A stretch of 64,000 bases of DNA from assembly GCA_007922195.1 (NCBI GenBank), contig ML681996.1, positions 15,129,990-15,193,989 on the forward strand, given 5' to 3'. The notes beneath the pieces were generated by a model. The model was not told the origin of the DNA. It did no database searches and saw only the letters and a program-made list of their open reading frames with translations. Origin of the DNA: Podocnemis expansa. Its lineage: Eukaryota > Chordata > Testudines > Podocnemididae. The translations under genes were made by a program, and so were the position numbers. This document shows positions 10,580 through 21,380 of this stretch, piece after piece; the first letter of the stretch is position 1, and each line of letters begins with the position of its first letter.

Positions 10580-11329
10580 CCAGGAACCTGTCCTTGCAAC
10601 AAACCCCGTTGCCAACTCTGCTCACACATCAACTCCAGTGATACCGTCGCAGGTCCCAACCACATCAGCCACACCATCAGGGGCTCATTCACCTGCATGT
10701 CGACTAATGTGGTATATGCCATCATGTGCCAGCAATCAGGGCTGGCTCAAGGGGTTGTGGTGCCCCAAGCCAAATTTGGATTTGGTGCCCCCCCATCTCA
10801 TTCATGGAGGTTGAAAACGGTTTTCCAAAGTGCATAAATCTCTAGCATCTGCCTGCAGAAGGATGTAAAGTGCACTCTCCCTACATGACTTAAGCTGCAG
10901 GATGACTAACAGTGCCTGAGCTGCCAGGAAAGAGCTGAAGAGGCGGGTGCCAGCCTGATCTTCAGGGGGGCTAGGTGCCCCTCAGAACTGTCACCTGGAG
11001 CCATGTCTGTCTCTTGCCTCACAGTAGAGCCAGCCCTGCCAGCAATGCCCCTCTGCCATGTACATTGGCCGAACAGACTGTCCTTGCACAAAAGGATAAA
11101 TGGACAGAAATCAGACATCAAAAATGGCAACATCCACAAACCAGTAGGAGAATGCTTCAGTCTCCCTGGACACTCAGTAGCAGACTTGAAAGTTGCCATA
11201 CTTCAACAAAGAAACTGCAAAAACAGACTTCGGTGTGAAACTGCAGAGTTGAAACTAATTTGCAGGTCTGACACAATCAGACTGGATCTGAATAGGGACT
11301 TTGAATGGTTAGCAAATTACAAAAAGTGA
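10580..11329 (+). pseudogene. GIY-YIG endonuclease of a Penelope-like element, disrupted
   Basis: Before the hAT the frame reads CPCNKPRCQLCSHI and later GSFTCMSTNVVYAIMCQQ. After 11046 it resumes CPSAMYIGRT. VVYAI and MYIG are the GIY and YIG strands, and the CxxC...C pattern upstream is typical of Penelope endonucleases. About 11077 the frame shifts and continues LSLHKRINGQKSDIKN to the stop at 11327-11329. Breaks: one hAT insertion and one small frameshift. A parallel minus-strand copy at 32175-32477 reads CIGQTRLSLHKRKNGHKSNIRN without the shift. Confidence 0.78.
10737..11038. mobile_element. hAT-type insertion inside the GIY-YIG frame (302 bp)
   Basis: The perfect 8-bp duplication ccagcaat (10729-10736 and 11039-11046) flanks termini cagggctggctcaag and cagtagagccagccctg. 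It belongs to the same terminus family as 52188-52519 (cagggccagctcaaag). Removing the insert and one duplicate restores the endonuclease frame, which fixes the order of events. Confidence 0.9.
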
Positions 11330-11597
11330 TTGTTTTGTTCACACATTCTCTCCCTTTGATTAACTGGTGTGAATGGGCCCCATCTGCTCTCTGACCTGAC
11401 TTTGCTAACATTTGCCTTCCTTCATCCTGGCATGTGTATATATACCTCTCAACTGTATTTTCCACTTCATGCATCTGACGAAGTGGGTTGGAGCCCATGA
11501 AAGCTCATGCCTGAAGAAATCTATTAGTCTATAAAGTGCTACAGAATTCTCGTTGTTTTTGCTGTACACAGACTAACATGGCTACCCCTCTGGAAAT

Positions 11598-11925
11598 TTC
11601 TGCATTTATTATGATGCTCTTTATCTTGGTTTGCAGCTTTGAAACCACTTTGTGTGGCTTCTCTTTTTAGTTTCACACAAAAGAATATTCATAAGTAGGC
11701 CTGGTATAGGATTGGATTTTCATCTTGACAGCTCTATACCATGTAGAATTTAAAAATAGAATAGCTAGTGTTCAATTAACCCTGCATAAAAGAACTCTAC
11801 AAACTATGCATGTATGAACACTGACATGCAATTGAAAAAGACTCATTGGACATTTATATAACAAACATTCTTTTAAATGTGTAAACTTCAAATGCACACA
11901 TACAAAATGGGAAATTCCAAAGGGG
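11598..11925. other. Unassigned sequence
   Basis: AT-rich sequence between two Penelope-derived repeats; nothing else supportable. Confidence 0.5.
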
Positions 11926-12046
11926 CAGCCATCTTAGTCAGTAAAACAAACCAGGGGTCCTGTGGCACTTAAAGACTAACAAATTTATTTATTGCATGAG
12001 CTTTTGTGGGAGAAAATCTCACTACATCAGATGCTCTGAAGATGGG
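11926..12046 (-). repeat. Penelope-like terminal-repeat fragment
   Basis: Inverse-sense terminal repeat: cagccatcttagtcag, caggggtcctgtggcac, aaagactaacaaattta, gcatgagcttttgtggg, ctacatcagatgctctg. It abuts a CR1 fragment. Confidence 0.7.
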
Positions 12047-12099
12047 GGAATTTACAGAATGGGAGGAAATAAAGATAGGGAAGTGTCAGTCATGGGATC

Positions 12100-13650
12100 A
12101 GGTCACATCGTAACAGCAAGTGCTGCAGAAAGAGATTTGGGGGTGGTAGTGAATCATAAGCTAAATGAATCAAGAGTGTAACTGTGGTAGGAGGGGGGCC
12201 AAAAAAAAATCCAAAACCTCACTCTGAGATGTAGTAGCTGGAGTCTTGTAAGCAAGACACAAGAAGTGAAGTAGTTCTTTCACTCTACTCTACCTTGATA
12301 AGGCCTAGGGTTCAGTAGTGAGCACCACGTTTCAGGAAAAATTTGGACAAATTGGAGACAGTCCAGAATGAGAACAATAATGATTAATTGTTTAGAAAAC
12401 ATAACTTGTGAGGGAGGATTGCAAGGGGGCGGTGGTTGTTTAGTCTGGAGAATAGAAAACAGAGGGACATATGGTATCTTTTCAAGTTCATAGAAGGTTG
12501 TTATAAGTAGGAGGGAGAAAAGTTGTTCTCCTTAACCTCTGAGGCTAAGATAAGCAGTGGTATAAATTTCAGTAAGGGAGGTTTTGCTTGGACATTAGGA
12601 AAAGCTTCTGGTTAAGCACTGGAACAAATAATTGCCTAGGAAGGTTGTGGCATTTCCATCACTGGATGTTTTTAAGAGCAAGTTAGACAAACACCTGTGA
12701 GGAATGGCATAATTATTACTTAAGTTTTTGGTTTAGACATGCCCTAAGTCAACTAGTATTAGGTTGATTTACCGCAAGGGGTGGGGGAGAGGAAGGTCTG
12801 GGAGTTTGGGCATTTAACTCAATGCACAGTTCCCTGCTAGAGCCAAGTTGCTGTCCTCCCCCACTGTCATCTCCCTGCTGAGAGCATGGCTGTTCAACTT
12901 GGGCTCCCAGCTCACAGCCCTGGCAGCGGCTTCCTGCTCCCTGCTGAGAGGCGTGTGCTGCACTCTCCCACTCCTGGCTTCCCACTCCCTACTTGGGAGC
13001 AGTCTTCCTCTGACTCTCAGCTGCCCACTAGGAGCATGGCTCTCCATTTCTAATCCCTGGTAGGCAGCTGCCATGCTCCCAGCAGAGAGTGGACAGTTGG
13101 GAGCATTGGGGCAGCAGGGACTGGGGAAATGAAACATCAGGGCAGCAGCTGAGCCGGGAGCCAGGGTCTCAAGGGCCAGCCTGACAGAGAGCCCAGTGGG
13201 CACAACAGAGTGAGAAAGAGACCTGGGAAGCAGCTTGATGGAGAACCTAGGGCAGCCAGACTCTAGCCAGAGACCTTCATATCCCCCCTCCCCTGGTTTC
13301 TTGTCAATTTCATGGCTCTAGCATGGAGCTGTGAAGCTGACAAAAATGACAGCCAACAGCCTCTGTGAGTAACCCACAATGTCTTCTTGGACATTGTGCT
13401 GCCCTAAGTAGCTTGACATAAGCCCTATGCCTCGTGTGGGGGTGGAGTTATGATGTTAGTGTAGTATCACACTCACATCAGTGGAAGCAAGGCCGTAGGG
13501 TGTAGACTGACATAATTAGGCTGACATAAATTGGCTTATGTTGACCTAATAATATAATGTACACTAAGCCTTAGTCCTGCCTGGAGAGACAGGTATTGGA
13601 CTATATGGCCTATTGCAGTTCCTTCCACTCCTACATTTATGATTCATGAT
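12100..13650 (+). mobile_element. Decayed CR1 LINE 3' end, interrupted by a MITE
   Basis: 12100-12719 corresponds to the C-terminal part of CR1 ORF2: gaaagagatttgggggtggtag, gtccagaatgagaacaa, aagcactggaacaaataa, tcactggatgtttttaagagc. After the MITE (12723-13570) it resumes with gtcctgcctggagag and attggactatatggcc, the CR1 3' UTR, ending near 13650. All frames are broken. Confidence 0.78.
12723..13570. mobile_element. 848-bp TTA-flanked element inside CR1
   Basis: TTA at 12720-12722 and 13571-13573 flanks ends agtttttggtttagacatg and aatgtacactaagcc, imperfect inverted termini. CR1 homology runs directly from one side to the other, which defines both edges. The interior includes repeated ctcccag/ctgctg-rich DNA (12830-13090). 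The open frames there (12848-13063 +, 12814-13203 -) have no recognisable product. Confidence 0.8.
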
Positions 13651-13757
13651 GTGAGTGATTGCTTGATGTAAATCCAAGGGCTTAAGGTAAAGTAACTGAT
13701 CATGGCTTCAGTTAAGGATGTTAGCTGGCCAAATCATTACCAACTAGTACTATAGAC

Positions 13758-13903
13758 CAGGGATGACCAAACTTATGGAATTCAGGAGCCACACAAGTTG
13801 ATTATTAAACCTTCAAGAGCCATATACTTTTACCTACTAAATTGATTTGCTGATGTTCTTCTGCAAGCCACACTTTTTCATTCAAGAGCCACATGAAATC
13901 CAT
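13758..13903. mobile_element. hAT-type element, short copy of the 48121 family
   Basis: It starts cagggatgaccaaac and shares agccacacaagttgatta, tttttcattcaagagccac and ttgatttgctgatgttctt with 48121-48580. Flanks ctatagac and ttctagac match at 6 of 8. The right terminus is worn and the middle part of the longer copy is missing. Confidence 0.68.
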
Positions 13904-13911
13904 TTCTAGAC

Positions 13912-15120
13912 CAAACCCTGTTAGGCACTGTTTTAGCTGCAACATTATTTAAACTCATTTTTAAACAGTTCTCTTCCCTAGTTAAGACCAATAAAGTTGA
14001 GGCCTGAGCCAGATATTATGCTGCTTTAAAGGAATGTGCCATATCAACTGTACTGATGCCATGAGATTATCACTGCATTCAGTGTTATCAGAAACAATTG
14101 TGTCAACATCTTTCTCAATGAAGATGCAGACAAGTGAAACAATGCAACAAACTGGATTTGTTTCAACTTTTTCACTACTAACAGCTGATAGTCTGGAAAC
14201 AGAAGTGATGGGAGGCAAGGTGAAAATGGAAATGGGGGTGAAGAGGAAAATAATTGTACTTACAATGTTCACTTAGTAGTCATGGCCCAAATTTTTAAAA
14301 GGTGTTGCTCTTCTTAGCATTGATTTCAACCACAGTTAAGCACTTAAGTGCTCTTGAAAACCCTCTAGGTGTGGCTGAGAAGATGGTATGTGCTGCTCAG
14401 ATTCCCAGGTTCATCAGTAATCTACCTGGGGAGTCCAAGGGACCTGAGAAGCTAAGTAGCAGATATCTCTCCTAAGCCACCCAGCAACCTGCAAGGCATG
14501 TAATAAATAAGCCAAAACTCCTAGCAGAAATCCACTTGGACCTTAGTCATTTCTTTCTGGGGGCAGAGAGGGCATTCACTGTTCTGTCCTGGGGTCAGGA
14601 CTGGCTGTCAGTGAGCCTGCATTTGGCTGATTACCTATAATTTACGTGACCTGGTAACTCCGCTGAAAGGTGCTATCTATCCGATTTCTACAGATCAGTT
14701 GCTGGAGCAATGTTTGCTGTGTAGTGGTGTGTACACGGAACTGGGAGACAGGAAATTATGAATTCTAATCCCCAGTGTGACAGTGGATGAGATTCTTTGT
14801 CACACCTCTCAGAGCCAAGAAGGAGGGGGATCAAAGCTGGCTTTAAGCTGCCATAGTATCAACCTGCCTGAGCTGCCCTGGGAGCTAGAGAAGACCTAGG
14901 ATAACTTACACAGTCCTGGGAGCTGTAAATCATAGCAGCTTCTTGGGGCTAGCCTATGGCTATCATGACATGTTATGAGGTTAAAGTAAGGGAAAGCACA
15001 GGGACCACAACTTCCCCAGCTCTAAATTCAGAGGGAGATATCCTATCCTTTAGCTGACTTGATGCAGTTATTATGGAAAGCTCCCTCTTCTTCTTGGCGG
15101 GTTCAGTGCAAATTTCCCCT
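13912..15120. other. Unassigned sequence
   Basis: Opposing open frames at 13982-14276 have no recognisable motifs. No repeat or RNA gene is seen. Confidence 0.45.
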
Positions 15121-15128
15121 CTTGGCTG

Positions 15129-15856
15129 CAGGGGCATCGCTGGCGCCGGGCACACAGAGCAAGTGCCCCAAATCCCGGCGCCAGTGCCCCGGGTCTGGCG
15201 GGGCCCCGCCTCTCCCGGTCTCCGGCCTGATCAGGCTGGAGATCCAGTGCCCAGCTACCTGTGGCTGCGGCAGTCCTGTCCCTGGCCAGGGATCTGGGGC
15301 TTAGCCGCCTGTGGCCGTGGCAGCCCCGTGCCCGGCTGGGGATCTGGGGCTCAGCTCCTGCAGCCGCGGAGGCCACTCTTGGCCCCATCCCTGGTGGGGG
15401 ATCCGGGGTTCAGCCGCCACGGCGGCCCTGTAGGCCACTCCTGGCCCCATCCCCGGCCAGGGATCTGGGGCCTGGCCACCCATGGCCGCAGCAGCCCCGT
15501 CCCTGGCCGGGGATCCAGGGCCCGGCCTCCTGTGGCCACGGCAGCCCCGTCCTTGGCTGGAGATCCATGGCTCAGCCACCCGCAGCTGTGGAGGCTGCTT
15601 CTGGCCCCGTCCGCAGCCAGGGATCCGGGGCCCAGCCCTCGTCCCCAGGTGGGGATCCAGGGTTCAGCTGCCTGCAGCCGCGGCGACCCCATCCCTGGCC
15701 AGGGATCTTGGGGGCTCAGCCACCTGCAGCTGCAGAGGCCGCTCCTGGCCTCTCCCCGGCCAGGGGCACGGCCTGTGGCCAGGGGGCATGGTCACTTGCT
15801 GGGGGCGTGGCCTGGGCCGGTGTCCCGGGTGCTTCCCCGGAGCAGCGACGCCCCTG
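15129..15856 (+). mobile_element. hAT-type element with internal GC-rich minisatellite (728 bp)
   Basis: The ends caggggcatcgctggcg and gagcagcgacgcccctg are flanked by cttggctg (15121-15128) and cttggttg (15857-15864), 7 of 8. The interior holds about nine irregular units of 50-60 bp, each with a form of ggccagggatcyggggc. Long Pro/Arg/Gly/Ala-rich frames in all six phases (for example 15073-15945) are products of this repeat, not genes. Confidence 0.86.
15281..15712 (+). repeat. GC-rich minisatellite, 50-60 bp irregular period
   Basis: Variants of ccctggccagggatctgggg recur near 15281, 15330, 15388, 15451, 15500, 15551, 15610, 15643 and 15692, separated by 33-60 bp. The related 257-bp element at 7883 has a single unit. 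Confidence 0.75.
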
Positions 15857-15864
15857 CTTGGTTG

Positions 15865-17159
15865 TGTTCAGTGGTTGAAACAAATGCATTGGGAAGTTTA
15901 TTGTGCTATTGCAAGTTCCTTGTTTTTGTTTTTTTAAAAAAATAAACCTCTAAAATAGTCAGATATCACAGTGAAGGGCATAGAATAAAATAAAATTTAA
16001 AAAAACCCTCAGGGTATCTGATAAGTTTCTGAATGTTTGGTATTTTAGCGATATGGAATCTCTAGTTTTAATCGCTAATAGCATCATTGCTCCACAAAAA
16101 AATAAGAATGTGTTTTAAATATTTGGTTACATATCAGTTTGGTTTATTCATGTTGTAGTTGTAAATGTTCTGCATTAATCTAGAAATAGTGTACTTGTAC
16201 CATCCCCCATGACAACAGTAACAGCTAAGTCCAGACTTGGAGTGAATTGGTATGCACCAGGACAGCGTACCAGCACCTTGTGTGACTGAGAGAGGGAAGT
16301 AAAATGAAATTGAATCTTCTGCAGTTAAATTCTCATTGCCAAAAATTAGTAAGATTTTTGTTTTGTTATTTGACTGGAGAGAAGGAGGAACTGAAGAAAC
16401 CAGTTGTAGCAAAGGCAATTTAAAGAGAATTGTAGAACCAAGCAGTAATGTTAAGTGTAAAAATATTCATAATTTTCTAGCTCTTCAAAGTGCATGCAGA
16501 TGAGAAAATGGCTACCCTTCTAATTTCCAATCATGGATAAAACACCAAAAACTGAAAGAATAGGCAAGGTCAAAAAACATTCAGGCAATTTTTAAGTTTT
16601 TTATATTGGTCAAGTTATCCATTTTGAAGAATGTGTATATTAATACCCAAATGATCATGACATCAAGATGATATGAAAAATCCAAGATTGTTGTAAATCT
16701 AGAGGAGATAACTAAATTTATCCAATGACATATAATACAGTTTTTCACTCCTTAAACTCACTCTTGACCTACAAGTCTGACTGATATAGTGCATAGGTCA
16801 AAAGTCAGCTTTTTTTTTTTAATTGCACAGCTTTGTGGAAACTGCTTTTCTATTGACCAATAGAATAATCTTTGGCTCCTAAAAGCCAAGGAGGGGTTTG
16901 CATCCAGTTAAGCTGAAAGACCCAAAATTATATTTTTTTTGTAAACATGCTAAAAACCTTACAGTGCCTATGCAATATGGTATTTGTTGAAGAAATATGA
17001 GTATCCGCTGATACTAAACTGCATTCCTTCTGTGCATGAGTCAAAACTGCAAACATATTAAACCAGCTAGTAAACGTGAACCAAACATATCTCATTCTCT
17101 GTGTCATTATATTTATCAGTTAGGAAATCATTCACTTGTCTGTTTTGGAAAAAGCTCTA
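15865..17159. other. Unassigned AT-rich sequence
   Basis: Poly-T/poly-A runs at 15926-15945 and 16811-16821 only. No gene or defined repeat. Confidence 0.5.
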
Positions 17160-17247
17160 TTCATAGAATCATAGAATCATAGGGTTGGAAGAGACCCCAC
17201 GAGGTCATCTAGTCCAACCCCCTGCCAAAAAAGCAGGACCACTCCCA

Positions 17248-17634
17248 CTAGATTATCCCATCCAGGGTTTTGTCCAGCTGGGCCTTGAACACCTCCAAAG
17301 ACGGAGATTCTACCACCTCCCTAGGTAGCTTATTCCAATGCTTCACCACTCGCCTAGTAAGAAAATTTTTCCTAATATCCAGTCTGGACCTCCCCAGCTG
17401 TAACTTGAAACCATTGCTCCTCATTCTGTCCTCTGTTACTACCGAGAACAGTTGAGCTCCATCCTCCTTGGAGCAACTCTTCAAGTAGTTGAAGGTTGCT
17501 ATCAAATCCCCCCTCAGTCTTCTCCTCTGCAGGCTAAATAAGCCTAGTTCCTTCAGTCTTTCTTCATAGGGCTTGGGCTCCAGCCCTTTGATCATTTTTG
17601 TTGCCCTCCGCTGGACTCTCTCTAATTTGTCCAT
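17248..17634 (-). pseudogene. CR1 ORF2 C-terminal fragment
   Basis: It encodes [20 protein letters not shown] and ends [23 protein letters not shown], the conserved C-terminus of CR1 ORF2. It is separated from the RT block by stops and frameshifts between about 17635 and 17925. Confidence 0.85.
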
Positions 17635-17858
17635 GTCTTTTTTCTAGTGGGGAGCCTAAAACTGGACACAGTATTCCAGATGTGGCCTCACTAGTGCAGA
17701 ATAGAGGAGAATGATCACATCCCTCGATCTGCTGGCAACACTTCTTCTGATGCAGACGAGTATGCCATTGGCCTTTTTGGCAGCAAGAGCACACTGCTGA
17801 CTCATCTCCAGCTTCCCATCCACCATGACTCCCAGGTCCTTTTCTCCAGTGCTGCTAT

Positions 17859-18593
17859 TTAGCTGATCACTCCCCAGCCTGTAGCAGTACATGGGTTTCT
17901 TCGTCCCAAGTGCAGGATTTTGCACTTGTCCTTGTTGAACCTCATGAGACTTCTACTGGCCCACTGCTCCAATTTGTCTAGGTCTCCCTGAATCCTGTCC
18001 CTGCCCTCGAGGGTGTCTACCATTCCCCCCAGTTTGGTATCATCCGCAAACTTACTAAGTGTGCAATCTGTCCCATCATCCAAATCATTAATGAAAATGT
18101 TGAACAGAACTGGTCCCAGGACCGACCCCTGGGGCACACCACTCGTTACTGGTTGCCAACTTGACATGGAGCCATTGATTCCTACATGCTGAAACTGTTG
18201 ATCTAGCCAGTTTTCTATCCACCTTACAGTCCACGTATCCAACTCATACTTCCTTAATTTGCCCATGAGAATGCTGTGGGAAACTGTATCAAAAGCCTTG
18301 CTAAAATCGAGGTATATCACATCAGCAGCTCTTCCCGCATCCACAAATCCAGTCATCTTATCATAGCAGGCAATGAGGTTGGTCAGGTATGATTTACCCT
18401 TGGTGAATCCATGCTGACTTTTCCTGATCACTCTACTTTCCTCCAAGTGTTTCAGGATGGATTCTTTGAGAATCTGCTCCATAATTTTTCCAGGGATTGA
18501 GGTGAGGCTGACAGGTCTGTAATTCCCTGGATCCTCCTTTTTGCCTTTCTTGAAGATAGGCACTATATTTGCTTTTTTCCAGTCCTCTGGCAC
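17859..18593 (-). pseudogene. CR1 reverse transcriptase fragment
   Basis: 245 residues spanning the RT palm: [38 protein letters not shown] and the catalytic FADD. It is broken upstream at about 18600 and leaves frame near 17880. Confidence 0.88.
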
Positions 18594-19185
18594 CTCCCCC
18601 GTTCACCATGAGTTTTCAAAGATAATGGCCAACGGTACTGCTCTCATCAGCCAGCTCCCTCAGCACCCTCAGATGCAGTTCATCCAGCACCATGGACTTG
18701 TGCACATCTGGCTTCTTTAAGTAGTCCCTAACCTGACCATTTGTCATCAAGGGCCTCTCTTCTTCTCTCCAATCTACCTTACCTAGTGTATTGGGTTGGG
18801 ACCTGACCTGCCTGTGAAAACTGAAGTGAAAAAAAGCATTGAGCACTTCAGCTTTTCCTCATCCTCTGTCACGAGGATACCTGCCCCATACAGTAAGGGA
18901 CCTACACCATCCCTGATCCTCTTCTTGTTATTAACATACTTGTAGAACCCCTTCCTGTTATCCTTCACATCCCTTGCTAGCCACAACTCCGTTTGTCCTT
19001 TGGCTTTTCTGATTTTATCCCTGCAGTCCCAAGCAATGTCTTTATATGCCTCCTTAGTCATCTGTCCTAGCTTCCACTTCCTGTAAGCTTCCTTTTTATG
19101 CTTCAGCTCAGTGCAGAGCTCTCTATTAAGCCACTCTGGGCGCCTTCCACATTTGCTGTACTTTCTCTTTATTGGAATGGTCTAG

Positions 19186-19779
19186 CTTTTCATTAGATCA
19201 TACAGATAACAAATGGTATCATGTTACAACATAATTGTGATTATAGTGGCTTAGATGAAAAATGTGATAGTGTTGCTGACATCACATTATTGAAATGCTG
19301 ACATTAAAAGACTAACATTAAAACTGAATTATCTTTAGGACCCACTATTGGAAACATAGCACTAAACCTTTAACAAGTGGTGTTAAAGATTTCTTAAAGT
19401 TTGACATGACATTCTTCAACTATACTTATGGTTTAGAAATCATTTCCTTTTCAGACAGTGACAATGAAAGCCTGAATGATATGTCAAAATGTACTCTCAC
19501 TAGAACGAAACAAGAATGGAAAAAGTAAATGTTTCTTATGCACAAAGTTTGCATTTCATATTTCTATTATTGACTGAAAAATTTGTGTTCATGTATCTGA
19601 CAAAGACCTGAAATGCAATCAGCATTTGGTGATGTGAGCTTTAAACTAGGTTTGAGAGGGTAGGTTGACCAAAATCCACAGGTAAGTCAAAACCAAGGAG
19701 GCCTGGGGGAAGGGTCAGAACTTGGGGGAAGCCTGAGCTATAATAGCAGGGATAACAGAGAAACTAGTCAGAACTGGGT
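19186..19779. other. Unassigned sequence
   Basis: No gene visible. 19640-19779 may be diverged 5' sequence of the LINE that begins to be recognisable at 19780. Confidence 0.4.
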
Positions 19780-19788
19780 GAGGGGAGG

Positions 19789-20097
19789 ATGTCAAATCAG
19801 TATCTTAAGTCTCTATATACCAATGCAAGAAGTAGAGGGAATAAACAGGAAGAACTCAACATGCTAGGAGCTAAACACAACTGTGACATAGTTGGCATCA
19901 CAAAGACTTGGTGGGATAATACACATGACTGGAATATTAACATAACAGAGTATAGCTTGCTTAGGAAGAATAAGCAGGGAAAAAAGGAGGGTAGTGTTGC
20001 CTTGTATATTAAAAATGTGTGTACTTGGACTGAGGTGGAGATGGAAATAGGAGACAAACATGTTGAAAGTCTGTGGGTAAAAAATAAAAGAAGTTAA
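19789..20097 (+). pseudogene. CR1-like ORF2 endonuclease N-terminal fragment
   Basis: 102 residues from the start of the APE-type endonuclease: LYTNARSRGNKQEELNML, DIVGITKTWWD, DWNINITEYSLLRKNKQGKKEG and ALYIKNV. The frame shifts at about 20095, where the next block (gtctactacaggccacct, YRPP) continues in another phase. Confidence 0.82.
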
Positions 20098-20447
20098 AAA
20101 CAAGAGTGATGTCATGATAGGAGTCTACTACAGGCCACCTAATCAGGAAGAGGAGGTGGATGAGGCTTTTTCCCCCCCCCCAACAATTAACAAATCATCC
20201 AAAGCACAGACTTGGTGATGAGGGCTTCAACTACTCAGACATCTGTTGGGAAAATAACACTGCCAGGCATAGATTATCCAATAAGTTCTTGGAATGTATT
20301 GGAGACAATTTTTTTATTTCAAAAGGTAGAGAAAGCTACTAGGCCAGAGGCTGTTCTCAACTTGATTTTGACAAACAGGAAGTAGAAGTGATTTAGGTGA
20401 AAGTGATCATGAAATGGTACAGTTCCTTAGCGAGCAGTGTCCTCGCC

Positions 20448-20593
20448 GTCAGCATGTCGGATCGGGCTAGATTCTTTAGCAGTTACCTCTGGGCGGGGGA
20501 GGAGGCACTCAGAGCTCCTGGCGTTTTCACGCCAGAGCGACATGTGCTCCTTCACTCCCCCGCCCTCCCTCCCCCTCAGTTCTCTTCTACCGC
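20448..20593 (+). repeat. DIRS left inverted terminal repeat
   Basis: It runs from gtcagcatgtcggatcgg to agttctcttctaccgc and is almost identical to the complement of 25980-26126. The outer 25 bp (20423-20447) are not in the right repeat but are complementary to 25833-25855 in the internal region. Confidence 0.92.
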
Positions 20594-20752
20594 CTCAACC
20601 AGTCGGATGGGTTTCTCCACTGCTCCGGTGATCCCCTAACGAACCTAAAAAAATAAAAAAAAGACAGAAAAGAGAAGAAGAAATTAAATTTAACACATAG
20701 GAAAACAGTACAATTTAATATCAATAAGCAGAACAAACGGACAATCAGCGCT

Positions 20753-21358
20753 ATGCCCAGTCCTTCGGGCTTTAAGCGCTGTGTTAACTGCAAAGACCCT
20801 ATGCTGGCTTCTGACGGCCACCAGACATGTATCAAGTGTCTGGGTGAGGGCCATCTAACACATAAATGTCAGGACTATAAAAACCTGACAAAAAGGACTC
20901 TAAAGGACCGGCAAAGAAAGTTAAAATTGCTCCTGTTAGAGGGCTCCCTGCGACCCTCATCAGATCCAGGTGCCTCTCCTCTTGCTGAGGGAGCGCATAA
21001 GAGAAAGTCAGCCTCTTCATCCCCGGTGCCACAGAAAAAGGCCAGGGGGAGGCAAATCAACGAGGACACCCTGAGGCTTTCAAGTTCCTTGAGTGCCTCT
21101 AAGACAGTTCCTCAGAGCTGCTCTAACAGCCTGACAGGCAAAAGTGGCTCTGTGCCGCGAGCAGAGCGTGCGGAGGTGGCGCTCACAAGCCCTCCGGCAG
21201 TGGGATCACCGCCGCTGACGGTGCCGGCTCTGCTCCCCGCGCCGCTTAATGAACATTCTTCGGTGCCTTTCCCTTTCTGCCAGGCACCTGCCATGATGCT
21301 GGGGGCGGCACCGTTAATCCCCCCCCCAGGCACCGACCCCGGCACAGGGGTCATCTGA
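20753..21358 (+). pseudogene. DIRS gag-like protein, N-terminal part (frameshifted)
   Basis: 201 residues opening with a zinc-knuckle-like array (CVNC, HQTCIKCLGEGHLTHKC), then a Lys/Arg-rich segment (KRTLKDRQRKLKLL), then a Ser/Pro/Ala-rich tail. It ends at TGA 21356-21358, just past a C-run (ttaatcccccccccagg), while the rest of gag is in another phase from 21381. The C-run is a plausible slippage site. I infer one original gag of roughly 680 residues. Confidence 0.82.
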
Positions 21359-21380
21359 ACAAACCAAACCCCCCTCCACG

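Larger units (their letters stand above)
10021..11597 (+). mobile_element. Penelope-like element (3' part), interrupted twice
   Basis: 10030-10144 encodes LHHIIKDLQ-like residues (here PLQHIIKDLQ) and DDPTLSQALGGRPILAYR, the linker that precedes the endonuclease in Penelope-like elements. Unrelated sequence (about 10145-10510, with the 10-N gap) follows. The GIY-YIG endonuclease is at about 10580-11329, split by a hAT at 10737-11038. The 3' tail from about 11460 (catctgacgaagtgggttgg, actaacatggctacccctct) is the repeat seen alone in many other places here. No RT domain remains. Confidence 0.75.
17160..19185 (-). mobile_element. CR1 LINE, 5'-truncated, minus strand
   Basis: The 3' end carries tandem tcatagaa units at 17160-17180, and the element runs to about 19185, where similarity to the copy at 34300 ends. 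Coding blocks are RT 17859-18593 ([49 protein letters not shown]) and C-terminal domain 17248-17634. The frame is broken about four times (near 17640, 17880, 18600, 18800). It is closely related to the open copy at 33697-36301. Confidence 0.93.

Noticed and set aside
10156..10725. 189-codon minus-strand frame
   Set aside because: It crosses the ten-N assembly gap and opposes the Penelope endonuclease; not a real frame.
15073..15945. Long open frames (up to 290 codons) on both strands
   Set aside because: They run through a GC-rich 50-60-bp minisatellite inside a hAT element; several phases are open at once and the products are low-complexity.
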